DNA from: Codonopsis lanceolata
Lineage: Eukaryota; Streptophyta; Magnoliopsida; Asterales; Campanulaceae
Reading direction: 5' to 3'
Assembly: GCA_013146195.2 (NCBI GenBank)
Contig: CM028377.1
Span: forward strand, 160,344,302-160,408,301
DNA length: 64,000 nt
The position numbers and the translations under genes were made by a program. Below the pieces are notes generated by a model, which was not told where the DNA came from, did not search any database, and worked only from the letters and a program-made list of their open reading frames with translations. This document shows, in pieces, positions 11,561-22,579 of this stretch (position 1 is its first letter; each line of letters begins with the position of its first letter).

Positions 11561-13297
11561 ATGTGATGTTTGCTCTATGTTGCCTAATTAATTGTTTTAT
11601 TGGGTTTATGTGGGTTTAGTGAGCTTCGAAATATTGTCATTAATGATAGTTATGAACATAGGAGCGTATTGTAGCCCATGGCTTCTATGCCCTAATTTTT
11701 GGAAAGTGCAGATTGGACTCAACGGAGTCAACCTTTGGGTTAGTATGAATTTTAGGAACTATAATCTTAAATCCTACGGAATTTGGGGTAGAATTGATGG
11801 AGGTTAAGCCTCCAAGAATTTTTGAAGTGTATGAAGGACACTTGATTATGAGAGCTAATATCATTCTCTAATGTGAATTTATGCTAGTTGTGAATGAAAT
11901 GCATGACTAGTTTGTTTGTAGAGTATGTGCCTACTTGTTTTTGAACATGTGAGTATATATTACTTGTGCTTTGGTTTTGAGACCAGCTGGAGTCGGTTTT
12001 TTGAGTCTTTGGCGGGACAATGCATCGTCTTCACGAATTGTGGGATTCGCGATGGATCGTCGTGCCGGGTTGCACACACCCCTCCATTGATGGCCACGGT
12101 GGGGAAGTAGTTCATCTTAGTTGTAGTAATACACATGACTTTGATACCTATGGAACTCGAGCGGGGATTGTCTCGGGGACGTCGATATCCACGAAAGGGA
12201 TATCGAGGACACAAAAAGGTTTGCACGTGTTTTTGCAGGTGCGACGCGGCGGAAAGAAATGGTAATGGTATCATATCCCTTTTATATGAATTGACTCACA
12301 AGTACTTATGTGAATAATGTGCTATGTGAATATGATATGATATGATAGTTGAGATGGTTTGGTAATTGTTATACTTTATGGATAACATGACATTTAATGT
12401 TGTTAAGCATAAATGTCTCGACATGAATATTGTTGGAATGTTATATTATGCCAATAACATAAATTATTATTGTTAAGCATAAATACCTTGAAATGATTTT
12501 TAATGAAATGTTATACTATGATGATAGCATGAATTATTATTGTTGATCATGATGCCATGATAGGAAGTTATGTTTAGTAACTTATTAAGTCATTATGACT
12601 TACTCCTATTTGTTGATTGTTTTCCCTAGATCCGAGCCGTGCTAGCGGGTCTAAGTGATTGTCGAGTTCGTTGGTGAAGTCTTCTTTTGGCAAGGTTGCT
12701 ACCTATTAGTTTAGTTCATTTTCTTTTGGCAAGGACGTTGGGAAAAGTGAAGTTATGTAAACTTCATGTTGGGTAGCAAGTTTATTTGTGGTTGTAATAT
12801 TTATACTTATGTTGGTTAAAACTTATTCTTTTGGTAGCCGACTTGTGTTAGTCGCGCTTGGTGAATGTTGGTGATTATATTTTAGTATGTTATATTGATG
12901 GATAAATTATTATGTTTGTTCTCCGGCATGTTTTTAGCCGTTGAGTATGTTAGACTAGAGTCTTAGACTTAGTGTAATGTTGGGTTCCGGCTGTAACGTC
13001 GACGATGACTTGGTTTATTTGTTGCTATATATTTATATTGCATGACAGGGAGTTTTGCTTTACGTGCCCAATGTTGCGGCACGTGCGTCGAATTTTTGGA
13101 CCGAGAGATTAATTATCTCTTTGGTTGTATTTCGTTTGAGCTTGTTAGCTCGGGCGCCACTGTGATATTATGTTTCGCTTCCGCATGTGTTTTAAGTTGT
13201 TGGGTATTGTCGTTATGGCCTTACCCATTATTTGTTATTTGTTTCCCGGCGGCACAACCTTGGGATCTCGTCTTAGGATCCGGGTCGGGTCGTCACA

Positions 13298-14510
13298 ATT
13301 ACCTTAGATCCCAATAGATAAGATCTAAATTTTTCAAGAGCAAAAATAACTGCTAAAAATTCCTTCTCAGTTGTTATGTAGTTCAATTGTTCATCATTAA
13401 GTGTCCGGCTAGCATAGTGAATCACATGTGGCTTCTTATCAATCTTTTGACCTAGAACAGCTCCTATAGCAAACTTCGATGCATCACACATAATATCAAA
13501 AGGTAATGACCAATTGGAACTAGATAGAATAGGAGTAGTCGACAATCTTTCTTTTAAAAGATTAAAAGAATCAAGAAAATCTTTGTCAAAAATAAATTCG
13601 GTGTCCTTGGCAAGCAGGTTACATAAGGGCTTACAATTTTTTGAAAAATCCTGAATAAAATGCCTATAAAAACCAGCATGCCCAAGAAAACTTTGAATAG
13701 CTTTTACAGAAACAAGAGGAGGTAATTTAGAAATAACTTCAACTTTTGCTAGATCTACTTCAATTCCTCTCTTCGACACTATAAGTCCTAACACAATTCC
13801 TTGCTTTACCATAAAATGACATTTTTCCCAACTAGGGTCAAATTTGTTTTACAGCCTTGCTTGAGTACTAATGTCAAATTATCAAGACACTTGTCAAATG
13901 ATTCATTAAACACAGAAAAATCATCCATAAAAACCTCAACACATTTTTCAACTAAATCAAAAAAAAAAATAGAGATCATGCATCTTTGAAAGGTAGCTAG
14001 AGCATTATACAACTCAAAAGGCATCCTTCTATAAGTAAATGCACCAAAGGGGCATGTGAAGGTTGTCTTTTCTTGATCTTCTGGAGCTATAGAGATTTGG
14101 TTATACCCAGAAAATCCATCTAAGAAACAATAAAAATCGTAACCAGCGAATCTTTCTAAAATTTGCTCTATAAATGGCAACGAAAAGTGATCTTTCTTAG
14201 TAGCAGCATTGAGCTTTCTCAAATCGATGCACATCCTATACCTAGTGGCTGTTCTCGTCGGTACTAACTCATCATTATCATTCTTAACTACTGTAATCCT
14301 AGACTTCTTGGGAACAACCTGAATTGAACTAACTCACTTACTATCAAAGATTGGGTAGATGATACCCGCATCGAGAAGTTTAAGAACTTCTTTTCTCACT
14401 ACCTCCTCCATATGAGGATTCAATCTTCGTTGATGCTCTCTAGAAGGCTTAGCTTCTTCTTCGAGATGAATTCTATGCATACATTTTATGGGACTTATTC
14501 CTTTTAAATC
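13298..14510 (-). pseudogene. Athila/Tat-type reverse transcriptase and RNase H start (minus strand, truncated by LTR3)
   Basis: Read from 14510 downward this is RT of a non-chromodomain Ty3/gypsy lineage. The upstream part includes MEEVVRKEVLKLLDAGIIYP. Then come MCIDLRKLNAATKKDH at 14234, GFSGYNQI, the FMDDFSVF active-site box, and after a frameshift near 13806 the IQSFLGHAGFYRHFI and FDIMCDASKFAIGAVLGQ segments. RNase H is cut at LGSKVI (13298) by insertion of the Tekay-type array. The remaining RNase H, integrase and 3' LTR would lie beyond the left window edge. Stops near 14330 and a frameshift at 13806 make it non-functional. Confidence 0.85.
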
Positions 14511-14512
14511 GG

Positions 14513-15697
14513 CTAAGGTCCATCATAGACCTCTTTATGTTCTTGCAAAACTTTTATTAACTTTTCTTCTTGCTCTACCGATAAATTAGAAGCAACAATT
14601 ACAGGTAATGTTTCCTTTTTTCCTAGAAAAACATACTTTAAATTTGATGGTAAGGGTTTCAATTCCAAAATAGGTGGTGATTCTATTAAAGGACCCAATT
14701 TTTCATTAAAATTTCTTAACGGCTCACGAGCAACTTGTTTGGTTGTTACTTCTTCTTGTTCCTCAAAAAGTTTGGTTAGTTCAATCACCTCATCATTTTC
14801 AATATCACCCTGACCGGTCAAAACTTCCTCTAATTTATCAGACTTAACCTCTTTGACTAAATTTTTAACTGCTAGATTTTCTACTTCATCTATACAAAAA
14901 CAATCGCACATATCATCCGGCTTTTTCATGGCATTAAACACAAAAATTTCAATTGTCTCACCCATAGCAGTCATAGATAATTTTCCATTCTTGACATTAA
15001 TAAATGTGTTAGCAGTAGCCATAAAAGGTCGCCTGAGAAGAAGGGGATCTTCATGCATACTTGTAACTTGATTTTCCATTTCAAGCACTACAAAATCCAT
15101 AGGCATAATTAATTTTTCAACCTGCACTAAAATATCTTCAACAATGCCCAAAGGGTGTTTTAAAAATCGATCAGCTAATTGCAAAGTCATTGATGTAGGT
15201 TTTATTGCACCTAATCCTAATTGTTTATACACAGAAAAAGGCATCAAATTAATACTTGCACCAAGATTCAACATTGCTTTGACTTTCTTAGAATTGCCTA
15301 ATGTTATTTCAACAATAAAACTAGCAGGATCTTTTAATTTTGGCAGAAGATTCTCTTGGAGAACAACACTAACATTTTCAGACATGATTACCTTCTCATT
15401 TTTCGAAAGCTTTTGTTTTCTAAAACTTAAATCCTTGAAAATTTTGGCATAAGCAGGAATATTCTTAATCACATTAAGCAATGGTAAATTAATATTCACT
15501 TTAGAAAGCATATTGTAAATTTCAGCAAACTGTTTATCCATTATGTTTCTCATAAGATGGCCAGGAAAAGGAATAGGGGGCACATAAGCTTTAGGGGCAA
15601 CATATGGTTCTTCTTCTTCTTCAGGGATGTCCTCTTTTTCTTTGTCATTATTTAAATTATCATTTTTATTTTCATTATTTTTTTCATTATTTAACAC
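14513..15697 (-). pseudogene. Athila/Tat-type gag-pol linker and aspartic protease
   Basis: This is a 394-residue open stretch. It has an acidic Glu/Lys/Asn-rich start (EEEEEPYVAP), then YVPPIPFPGHLMRN, a hallmark of the plant Athila/Tat gag-protease junction. NLPLLNVIKNIPAYAKIFKDL and the protease core follow. The protease active-site triad appears as NLGASINLMP: the catalytic Asp (normally DLGAS) is Asn, a single G-to-A change, so the enzyme would be inactive even though the frame is open. LADRFLKHPLGIVEDILVQV and the RRPFMAT segment are typical of the family. The C-terminus leads toward RT. Confidence 0.85.
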
Positions 15698-16051
15698 ATT
15701 AGAAGAAGTAGAGTAGTTGTACTTACCCCCTCACCTATAGTTTTACCATTCTTTAGCGTAATAATAGCCTTGGCTTGCTCATTCTGGCTGGGAAACTTTC
15801 CATAATCTTGTCCCTTAATTTCTTTCATCTCATCAGACAATTGCCCAAATTGAGCCATCAATTTTTGCATTGTGGCATTCACCGCATTAATAGAGCTTTG
15901 AAATTCTTGACAAAGTCCATTGTCTTCATTATGTTGATTGTTCTGCATGCGGCCACCGTTGTTCATATTCGCTTACCCAAATACTTGCGGTTGATGTTGT
16001 TGCGGATTCAAAGGTTTGTTCCCTCCCCAACTGAAATTTGGGTGATTCCTC
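15691..16051 (-). pseudogene. Athila/Tat-type gag C-terminal part, left of the solo LTR
   Basis: Read on the minus strand, the segment next to 16051 encodes NHPNFSWGGNKPLNPQQHQ, which continues exactly from NPGWR at 20319. Downstream is QSSINAVNATMQKLMAQFGQ, a coiled segment typical of these gags. A stop follows QVFG. It is separated from the rest of gag by the solo LTR at 16052-20313. Confidence 0.88.
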
Positions 16052-16810
16052 TGTAAGATCCCGATTCCCGGTTAGCTTGAATTGCGTGCAATGCTCGCAT
16101 TTCTTCTTTGGTTGATTGCTTGTTTGGTTCGTGAGAGAGTCTATATGTGTATGATACATCACATTAAGATCAAAATACTTCTATGATATGCCATTCAGTT
16201 GTTGACTTGCTAAAGTCAAAGGTCGTAACTCGACGATAGTCGAAATGCGACGCGATTGAGAGTTTATTCGAGTTTTGTGTTCTTGACCTTGATTTGGTCC
16301 CAGATCTTTACATGATGATTAAATAACATGTTTAGATGTGTTAGACTTCTAATTGGATGCATTCCATAAGTCTCGTGAAGTTTTGACGCCTCGAGAATAG
16401 CAATTCTCCTTATCGCAGTAAGTTTGAGATTGAGCCTGATCGCCTCGCCTTTCGGGAACTTATTTCCCTATTTGTTGTTCATCATCTGAGAGGCATTCAG
16501 GCCTATTTTGTAGCCCTTTTAGGTGTTTACAATCATGGGTTGTTGCCCGCTCGGTTTGTGGTTTCATTCGACGCTTCATTAGCGAGATGTCGCGCCTTGC
16601 GTGCTTTTGCTCCGGTTGTCTCTGTGTTTTTATGGGAGTTTAGACCCACTTTGAGGGTGGTTTGAGACTTGTTGTGATTAGTTAAGAGTATGAGTACATT
16701 AAGGGTTGAATTATAGGCCGTTTCGAGGCTTGTAGGCTTGCGATTGCATGCGGGAAGGACCGGATGCGAACGAGGATTGCGAAAACTTGCCAAGTGCTGA
16801 AAGGTGGACA

Positions 16811-16846
16811 AAGCGCTCGCATGGAAGGGGATCCATGCGACCGCAT
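16811..16846 (+). repeat. GCGACCGC-core palindromes in the plus-strand solo LTR
   Basis: AAGCGCTCGCATGG (16811-16824) and CCATGCGACCGCAT (16833-16846) sit about 215-250 bp upstream of TTATAAG (17059), a possible core promoter. The arrangement mirrors LTR3. Confidence 0.75.
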
Positions 16847-18735
16847 CCTATGCTGTCCCTGTTACGGGATTTTTTGGTGAATTTGCTAAGTTATCCAACT
16901 TAACCCCACCCAAACCCATCCTAACCCACTCCTAAACCCTCCTAACTATTTGAGGGTATATCCTAAACATCTAATTGAGGTTTAGAGGGGGATTATTGGG
17001 GTTAATCAAAGGGAAACAACTACATCATTTAAAACCTAACCCACTTGCTTTCTAACCCTTATAAGCCACAAACACCCCACTTAACCTCTCATTTGCACCT
17101 TATTCTTCAAAAACGTGGGAGACTTCTCGAGAGCTTGAGAGGTGAGTTTCTAGGGTTCTTGAAGGTTCAACCATGGATTCCATAGCTTGGGGCCTCCATT
17201 CAACAATCAACACCATAGATTTGAAGAGGAGGTTGAGGAGAACAAGACCCATCACTTGGAATTTCGAAATTGGAACTTGAAGGGGCTGATTTGAGGTAAG
17301 TTTCTACCCCTCTTTCTCCTTCTTTTGGCTCCATTGACCCTAGGGAAACAATCATTCTTGCTAAGTGAGGTCAATGGATGCAATTTCTAGGGTTTGTAGA
17401 GATGTCATGAACCCTAGGTTTTTAAAGGTTTATTTAGCTTGGATGGACCTATGTGAGACTTTGATTTATATGAAATTCATATGTTAAGTGGTCTATTAAA
17501 CATTGTTATGTGAATTGTTCATGTGTGTTGAGCATGATTGGTGAAGATACTTGGAAGAGGATTTTACCCAAATGTTGATTTGGCTTAATAAACATAGTTG
17601 TAAGTTTGATTAATATGTTATACATGTATAGTGTAGTATATTAATCCGGGTTATGTGATTTAATGATGTTTTGGAGAGTAGGATTGGTAAGGTGACTTAA
17701 ATGAAACTATGCACAAATTGGCAAAATTGTTCTATGATGCATTGATAGGTGTTTTGTTGGGTTTATGTGAGTTCAATGAATTTGGGAATATGGTTATCGG
17801 TGAAAGTTATGAACATAGGGGGGGATATTGTAGCCCAAGCTTCTATGCCCTAATTTTTGGAAAGTGTACATTAGACTCAACGGAGTCATTTTAAGTTTGA
17901 TAACGTGCTTAACGAACTTGGGTTGAAATCCTACAACGATTGATTTCGATTTCGTTTGATTAATGTTGTGAAATGCATAGTCTCCAAACTTTAAATGGAA
18001 TTATAATTATGATGACCTTATGGATTTTTATGCTTGGGAATTAAGCCCGAACGACTATTGGGATTTGGTTGTAAACTTTAATGAATTATTACGGTGTGGA
18101 TTTATGAAACACAAAAGAATGAAATGTGTTAGTAAGATTCAACGGAGTCGTTGTAAGGCCAATAAAATGATAAAGAGCCTTGGGTCGAAACCCTACAATG
18201 TTTGGGTTTGTTTAGGCTATGTTTGTGCACACCGGGTTTTTGGTTTGTGTCCAATGACGACACTCATGTTATGGAGACTTATTAGAAGTATATCTTGAGC
18301 ATGCTTGTTAGAGCATGGGACAATAGAGACCCATGTATGGTCACGAGAATATTTAAGAGAAGATTAAGAAAGAATTCTCTTCTTAAGGATTTTGGTTGCA
18401 TGCATATAAAAGCACTTGTGAGAAAATGGTTACGGAATAGTCATGATGTTCTTGAGTATGGAATTGGTAATGTCGATCATGTATGACGATTAGGACTATG
18501 ATTGAGTCCGGTGTACTTAAAATAAAGACTAAAATAATAAGTCTTGAATTGTGGATATTTTGAGACTAACGTAGTAGTCTTTGGTTTAATTTGAGTTGAG
18601 GATTATGGTAGACCTCACATTATGTCTTATTAAGCTTGTATGATATACTTGACTTGGTTGATGACTTGAGGAATAATGAGTACCTCAATATGTCGTCTTT
18701 GAACTAAACTTGTAAGTTAGTTAAGAACATTGGTT

Positions 18736-18907
18736 ATATGCAAATATATGCATTGTTCATGATACTTGGTAGAGCATTATGTCCTACTTGATTATATGCA
18801 AATATGTGCATGGATTATGGTATTTCGCGGAGCATTATGCCCTACTTGTTTATGTGCAATTATGTGCATGGTTGATGAGATTGTTGTAGAGCATTATGTC
18901 CTACATG
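18736..18907 (+). repeat. Minisatellite in the solo LTR, about 58-59 bp period, three units
   Basis: GAGCATTATG starts at 18772, 18830 and 18889, each followed by YCCTAC and, a little later, a TGCAAATATGTGCATGG-like block. The minus-strand solo LTR holds two comparable units near 24000-24110, so copy number differs between LTRs. Confidence 0.75.
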
Positions 18908-20313
18908 ATTTAATGAGCCCGATAATAATGAACTTGGTCTCATTGGTTTATGCAAGTAAATATCTACTTGATCGTTTGGTTTAAAGTCCAGCTGGCGGGT
19001 TTGGTTGTTGTGTCGGCAATGGGACGATTCATAGTCTTTGGAAACAATCGCTATGAATCGTTGCATTGGTTCCCTTTCTCCTCACTATTTGGCCAATAGT
19101 GGGATGTGATCTCGAGAGAGAGCCATCTAGCCTACTTTCGAGCTCCCATTTCTCATCCGGAGACTGGATGAATGTAACGAGTACTCATTAAGGGAAACTG
19201 ATGAGTTGAGATTATTTGGGGACGAAACCCCAGGGTATGATTGATTGGGTATTGAGCCCGGATCTTGGTTTGAGATTGGATCTCATGGTAAGTTGGTTGG
19301 GTTTTGGACCCGGATTTGGTTGTAACGGTTTGATTTACGTTTTCTGTTACACATGTTTATTTATGAGCATTTATATGAAAGATATTATGCTACATGAATT
19401 ACATGAGTTTATGTGCTTTAAAAATTAAGTACATGTTTCTTGTTGGTATACTAGCATGATACCATGATTTTTATATGATTGCACATTATGCCATGCCATG
19501 ACATAATATGCCATATAGTTGCATTTAGAAACTTACTGGGTCATTATGACTCACTCCGTGTGATTGTTTTCCCTAGTGTGTGCAAGTGATCCCGTTAGTA
19601 GCGGCGGCTCGGATAACGACTTCTAGCGGTGGTCTTCCAAGCCATAAGCTTGGGGTTATTTATTATTAATGTTGTTATTTATTTGTGAGGCTCGAATGTA
19701 AAGTTATGTAGACTTTACTTGGGTAGATTGTAGTATTATGTTATGGTTGTGTATTTGGGAGCCGGTTGTATAGCCGAGCCTTTTTATCCTTAGAATTTAT
19801 TCCCGTTGTCATTTCGAGCATGTGTGGCTCGTTTATTCTAGCTTGTATTATTATTGTTCCTACCTCCGACAGTTTAGTCGGGAGTTCTTGGTTGGTGGTT
19901 TAGCCTTGATATTATATTGTTGTAGTTGAATTGTCCCTCCGGCATGTTGTAGCCGTTGAGTGGTGTTTATCAGGTTGGGATTTTGATAGTTGCCGGCCTT
20001 GGTTGCCGATGGTTTGTTGCGCGTGTCTAATGTTGCGTCACGTGCGTCGAATTTTTGGGCCGAGAGATTTACTATCTCTTTGGTTGATTATATTTAGGAG
20101 CTTGTTAGCTCGGGTCCCATTATGGTTTTGCTTCCGCAGGTTTTAGTTTTTGTTATCCTGTATCGTCGTTATGGCTATGTCTTCTTGTCTTGAGCTTGTT
20201 GGCTCGTCTTTTGGCTCGCACCATTATGCTTAGCAGGTGCTCGTCTGTCCCTTAGTTTGACCTGATGGCACGACCTTGGGATCTCGTCTTGGGATCCGGG
20301 TCGGGTCGTCACA

Positions 20314-21423
20314 TCCTCCATCCAGGATTGCAAGTGTTGGAGAATAGATCATTCCTTTGACGCAGTAGATATGAATTCATTGAATTTACCAATTCATGAT
20401 AACCAGGCATATTTCCACTAGAAGGGCAACTATTAGTAGCATGCAAATTATTACCACAAATCGAACATACTTCATAAGCAAAATTTAAATTGGCAGCAGC
20501 CATCATTGCTTCATAAGCTTCAATTTTAGCATTAGCTAATGCACTGGATTCACTTTGATTAAAATTTGAGTTCACTTCATACACAGCTTTGGCTTTTCCT
20601 CTCACACTCTTTTGTTGAGAGTTTGATCCTAACATTTCAAACAATTTATTTGCTTATTCTGGGGTCAATCCGTGAATTGACCCTCCAGCAGCACGATCCA
20701 CCATAGTTTGAAGGTGATTGAAAAGAGAGTCATAAAACTGATTTATTAAAATATCTTGAGTAAAATTGTGGTGTGGAAATTCTATTAGTAAAGATTTAAA
20801 ATGATCACAAGCTTCATAAAAAGATTCACCTTGTTCCATCGCAAAACACATGATTGTTTCCTATGATTTGAAAGTGAGGAATGTTGATAAAATTTTGAGA
20901 TGAACAAATCATAAAGTTGCTTCCATGTATAAATACTTCTAGGTGCTAATGTCATAAACCATCTTTTAGCATAATCCTTTAAAGTGCATTGAAGAAAATG
21001 CATTTTAAATTCATCTTCAGTTAATCCTCCTTTAGGAAAAGTTTCAACCAAATGAACAAAATCTTTCATAAAAGATACAGCATTTTCTGAAGGTAGACCA
21101 TGAAAAGTTGGAAACATATTATAAAAATGCCCTTTCAATTCAAAATTCCTAACTCGATCAGGTAAGACCAAAAACGAAGGTGTAAAGTCTATGTTAGGAC
21201 GGGAGTAATCTCTCATCGTCCTGGGAGCTTCATTAGCCTCCCTTGCAGCTACAACTGCTTCAGCAGAAGCAGGTAGGTCAGCCATTGGATTTCGTTGATT
21301 ATCAGGAATATCATGATTGATTGGGTTGACTGGGGGATTTCTTCCTAAATTATTAATACTATCGTTAAAATCCGTCAGAGTGGGATTCAACGACCGTCGA
21401 CCGTGCATAAACTGCACGATCAA
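20314..21423 (-). pseudogene. Athila/Tat-type gag N-terminal and middle part
   Basis: From 21423 downward the protein has a family-typical N-terminus rich in Asn/Pro, then the gag core: FELKGHFYNMFPTFHGLPSE, DEFKMHFLQCTLKDYAKRWF and YTWKQLYDLFISKFY. A frameshift near 20880 is followed by GESFYEACDHFKSLL and GGSIHGLTPE. A CX2C-H-C type knuckle (CSICGNNLHATNSC) and NPGWR lie next to the solo LTR. Stops and one frameshift disable it. The chain continues at 16051 once the insertion is removed. Confidence 0.85.
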
Positions 21424-21517
21424 CAGAAACTAACACTGTCTTTTTATTATTTTTTATTATTTTTTTAATTTAATTTATAAACACAATAAAATGTTTTTAA
21501 AAACTTAATTACTAATT

Positions 21518-21536
21518 CTCCCTGGTAGCGACGCTA
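21518..21536 (-). other. Degenerate primer binding site of the Athila/Tat-type element
   Basis: On the minus strand, AGCGTCGCTACCAGGGAG follows the LTR end after a short T-run. It resembles the TGGCGCCGTTGCCGGGGA site usual for Athila/Tat elements, with several transitions. It sets the LTR boundary at 21543. Confidence 0.7.
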
Positions 21537-21542
21537 AAAACT

Positions 21543-22579
21543 TGATGTGTTAAATTTTCCTCCCAAGTGCACGAGTCTATTGAAGTATAGATGTACGGTA
21601 GCAAGGGTCGAACCACAGAGAGAAAAGCAATTAAACAGATTTTAATCAGACAATAAATAAAAGCAATTTTACGTAAGTGGGGGTTTTGGTTTTTGGAATA
21701 ATTAAAACTAAATTATTGACTATTTAAACTAATTTAAGAGTAATAAAATAATAATCGCAGAAATCAAAGAATTATCGAAGATTAATAAGTTGGGAGAATC
21801 TAGGAATTGGGATTCACTTGTATCGCCTCTTATGTGTATTTAACTAATGTATCTATCAATTAAGGGTTAGTTCACTAGTGTAAAGGATTGGGACTTACGG
21901 ATCGAGATTTGCAACCCTTAGTACTCCACCTTAACTGTGTTTTCTTGATCCGTCCACACAGCAATTAAGAGTCCATTAAGATCACTAAGAGCACACGCGA
22001 ACCTAGATCTAACCTTTGCCCAATCAGGAAATCAGATAGATCTATTTATCATTTAGGTTGGCCAATATATAACTCAGGCACGATCATGCAGTTTATTATA
22101 GCCAAGAGCTTATAGATTCACTAACACATCCATTATGCGATAGCTTCACTATAAACCAGCGATAATCTAAATGATAAACAAAAATTGATATAATGTAAAC
22201 TATAATTAACACATAAGAATTTATACAAGTTACCTCCAATCCCTAGATAGATGCAATTAGTTCATCACAAGCGATGAACAAATCATTATGAATGAAGAAT
22301 ACATCATCAGTCTTCAATAATCGGCAATGAAAATAAATTAAACAGTGTTTTCAGTCTTGAGAACAGCTCAAGAACTACTAAAATTCGGATCCCTAAAGCT
22401 CTACTACTAGGGTTCTATTTATACAAGGTTAGAAAATTCGAGAAATTACAAAACTGCCCAGGCCAGAAATCGGGACCAAGCGGTCACTTGGTCTTGAGGT
22501 TGAGCGACCGCTCAACGCTTTTCTTCTGGACACATGCTACTGGAAAATGCGCGGTAGCTCAGTCCATAGACTGAGCGAG
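21543..22579 (-). mobile_element. 5' LTR of the Athila/Tat-type element, 3' portion
   Basis: On the minus strand the LTR ends ACACATCA at 21543, next to the primer site. Sequence is shared with the solo LTR at 8650-9927 near this end (CACTTG then ATTTAA and CATCA). A TATA box (TATAAATA, minus) lies at 22416-22423. The LTR is interrupted at 22579 by a Tekay-type solo LTR and resumes at 26801. Confidence 0.85.
22475..22576 (-). repeat. Palindrome cluster in the Athila/Tat-type LTR
   Basis: ACCAAGCGGTCACTTGGT (22475-22492), TTGAGCGACCGCTCAA (22500-22515) and GCTCAGTCCATAGACTGAGC (22557-22576). The arms differ from those of the sister LTR at 8864-8906 but are again self-complementary, and the GCGGTC/GCGACCGC core recurs. 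The cluster sits 50-165 bp upstream of the TATA box in LTR orientation. Confidence 0.8.

Larger units (their letters stand above)
10130..13297 (+). mobile_element. Full 3' LTR (LTR3) of the Tekay/Del-type array
   Basis: It starts TGTAAAACCC after the polypurine tract and ends GGTCGTCACA. At 13298 the sequence switches to minus-strand Athila RNase H (the protein chain breaks at LGSKVI). It is 3168 bp long; the solo LTRs at 16052 and 22580 are about 1 kb longer, mainly because LTR3 lacks central sequence corresponding to roughly 17.9-19.0 kb. Its last 360 bp repeat positions 1-373. The target duplication cannot be checked because the left end of the array is outside the window. Confidence 0.9.
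16052..20313 (+). mobile_element. Solo LTR of the Tekay/Del-type family, TSD TCCTC
   Basis: It starts TGTAAGATCC and ends GGTCGTCACA, the same termini as LTR3. Exact 5-bp duplications TCCTC flank it (16047-16051 and 20314-20318). Removing it joins the Athila gag in frame (NPGWR with NHPNFSW). At 4262 bp it is a very long solo LTR. No primer site or internal region is present, so it arose by intra-element LTR recombination. Confidence 0.95.

Noticed and set aside
11925..12317. Overlapping ORFs at 11925-12317 on both strands
   Set aside because: They lie inside LTR3, are not open in the other LTR copies and have no domain.
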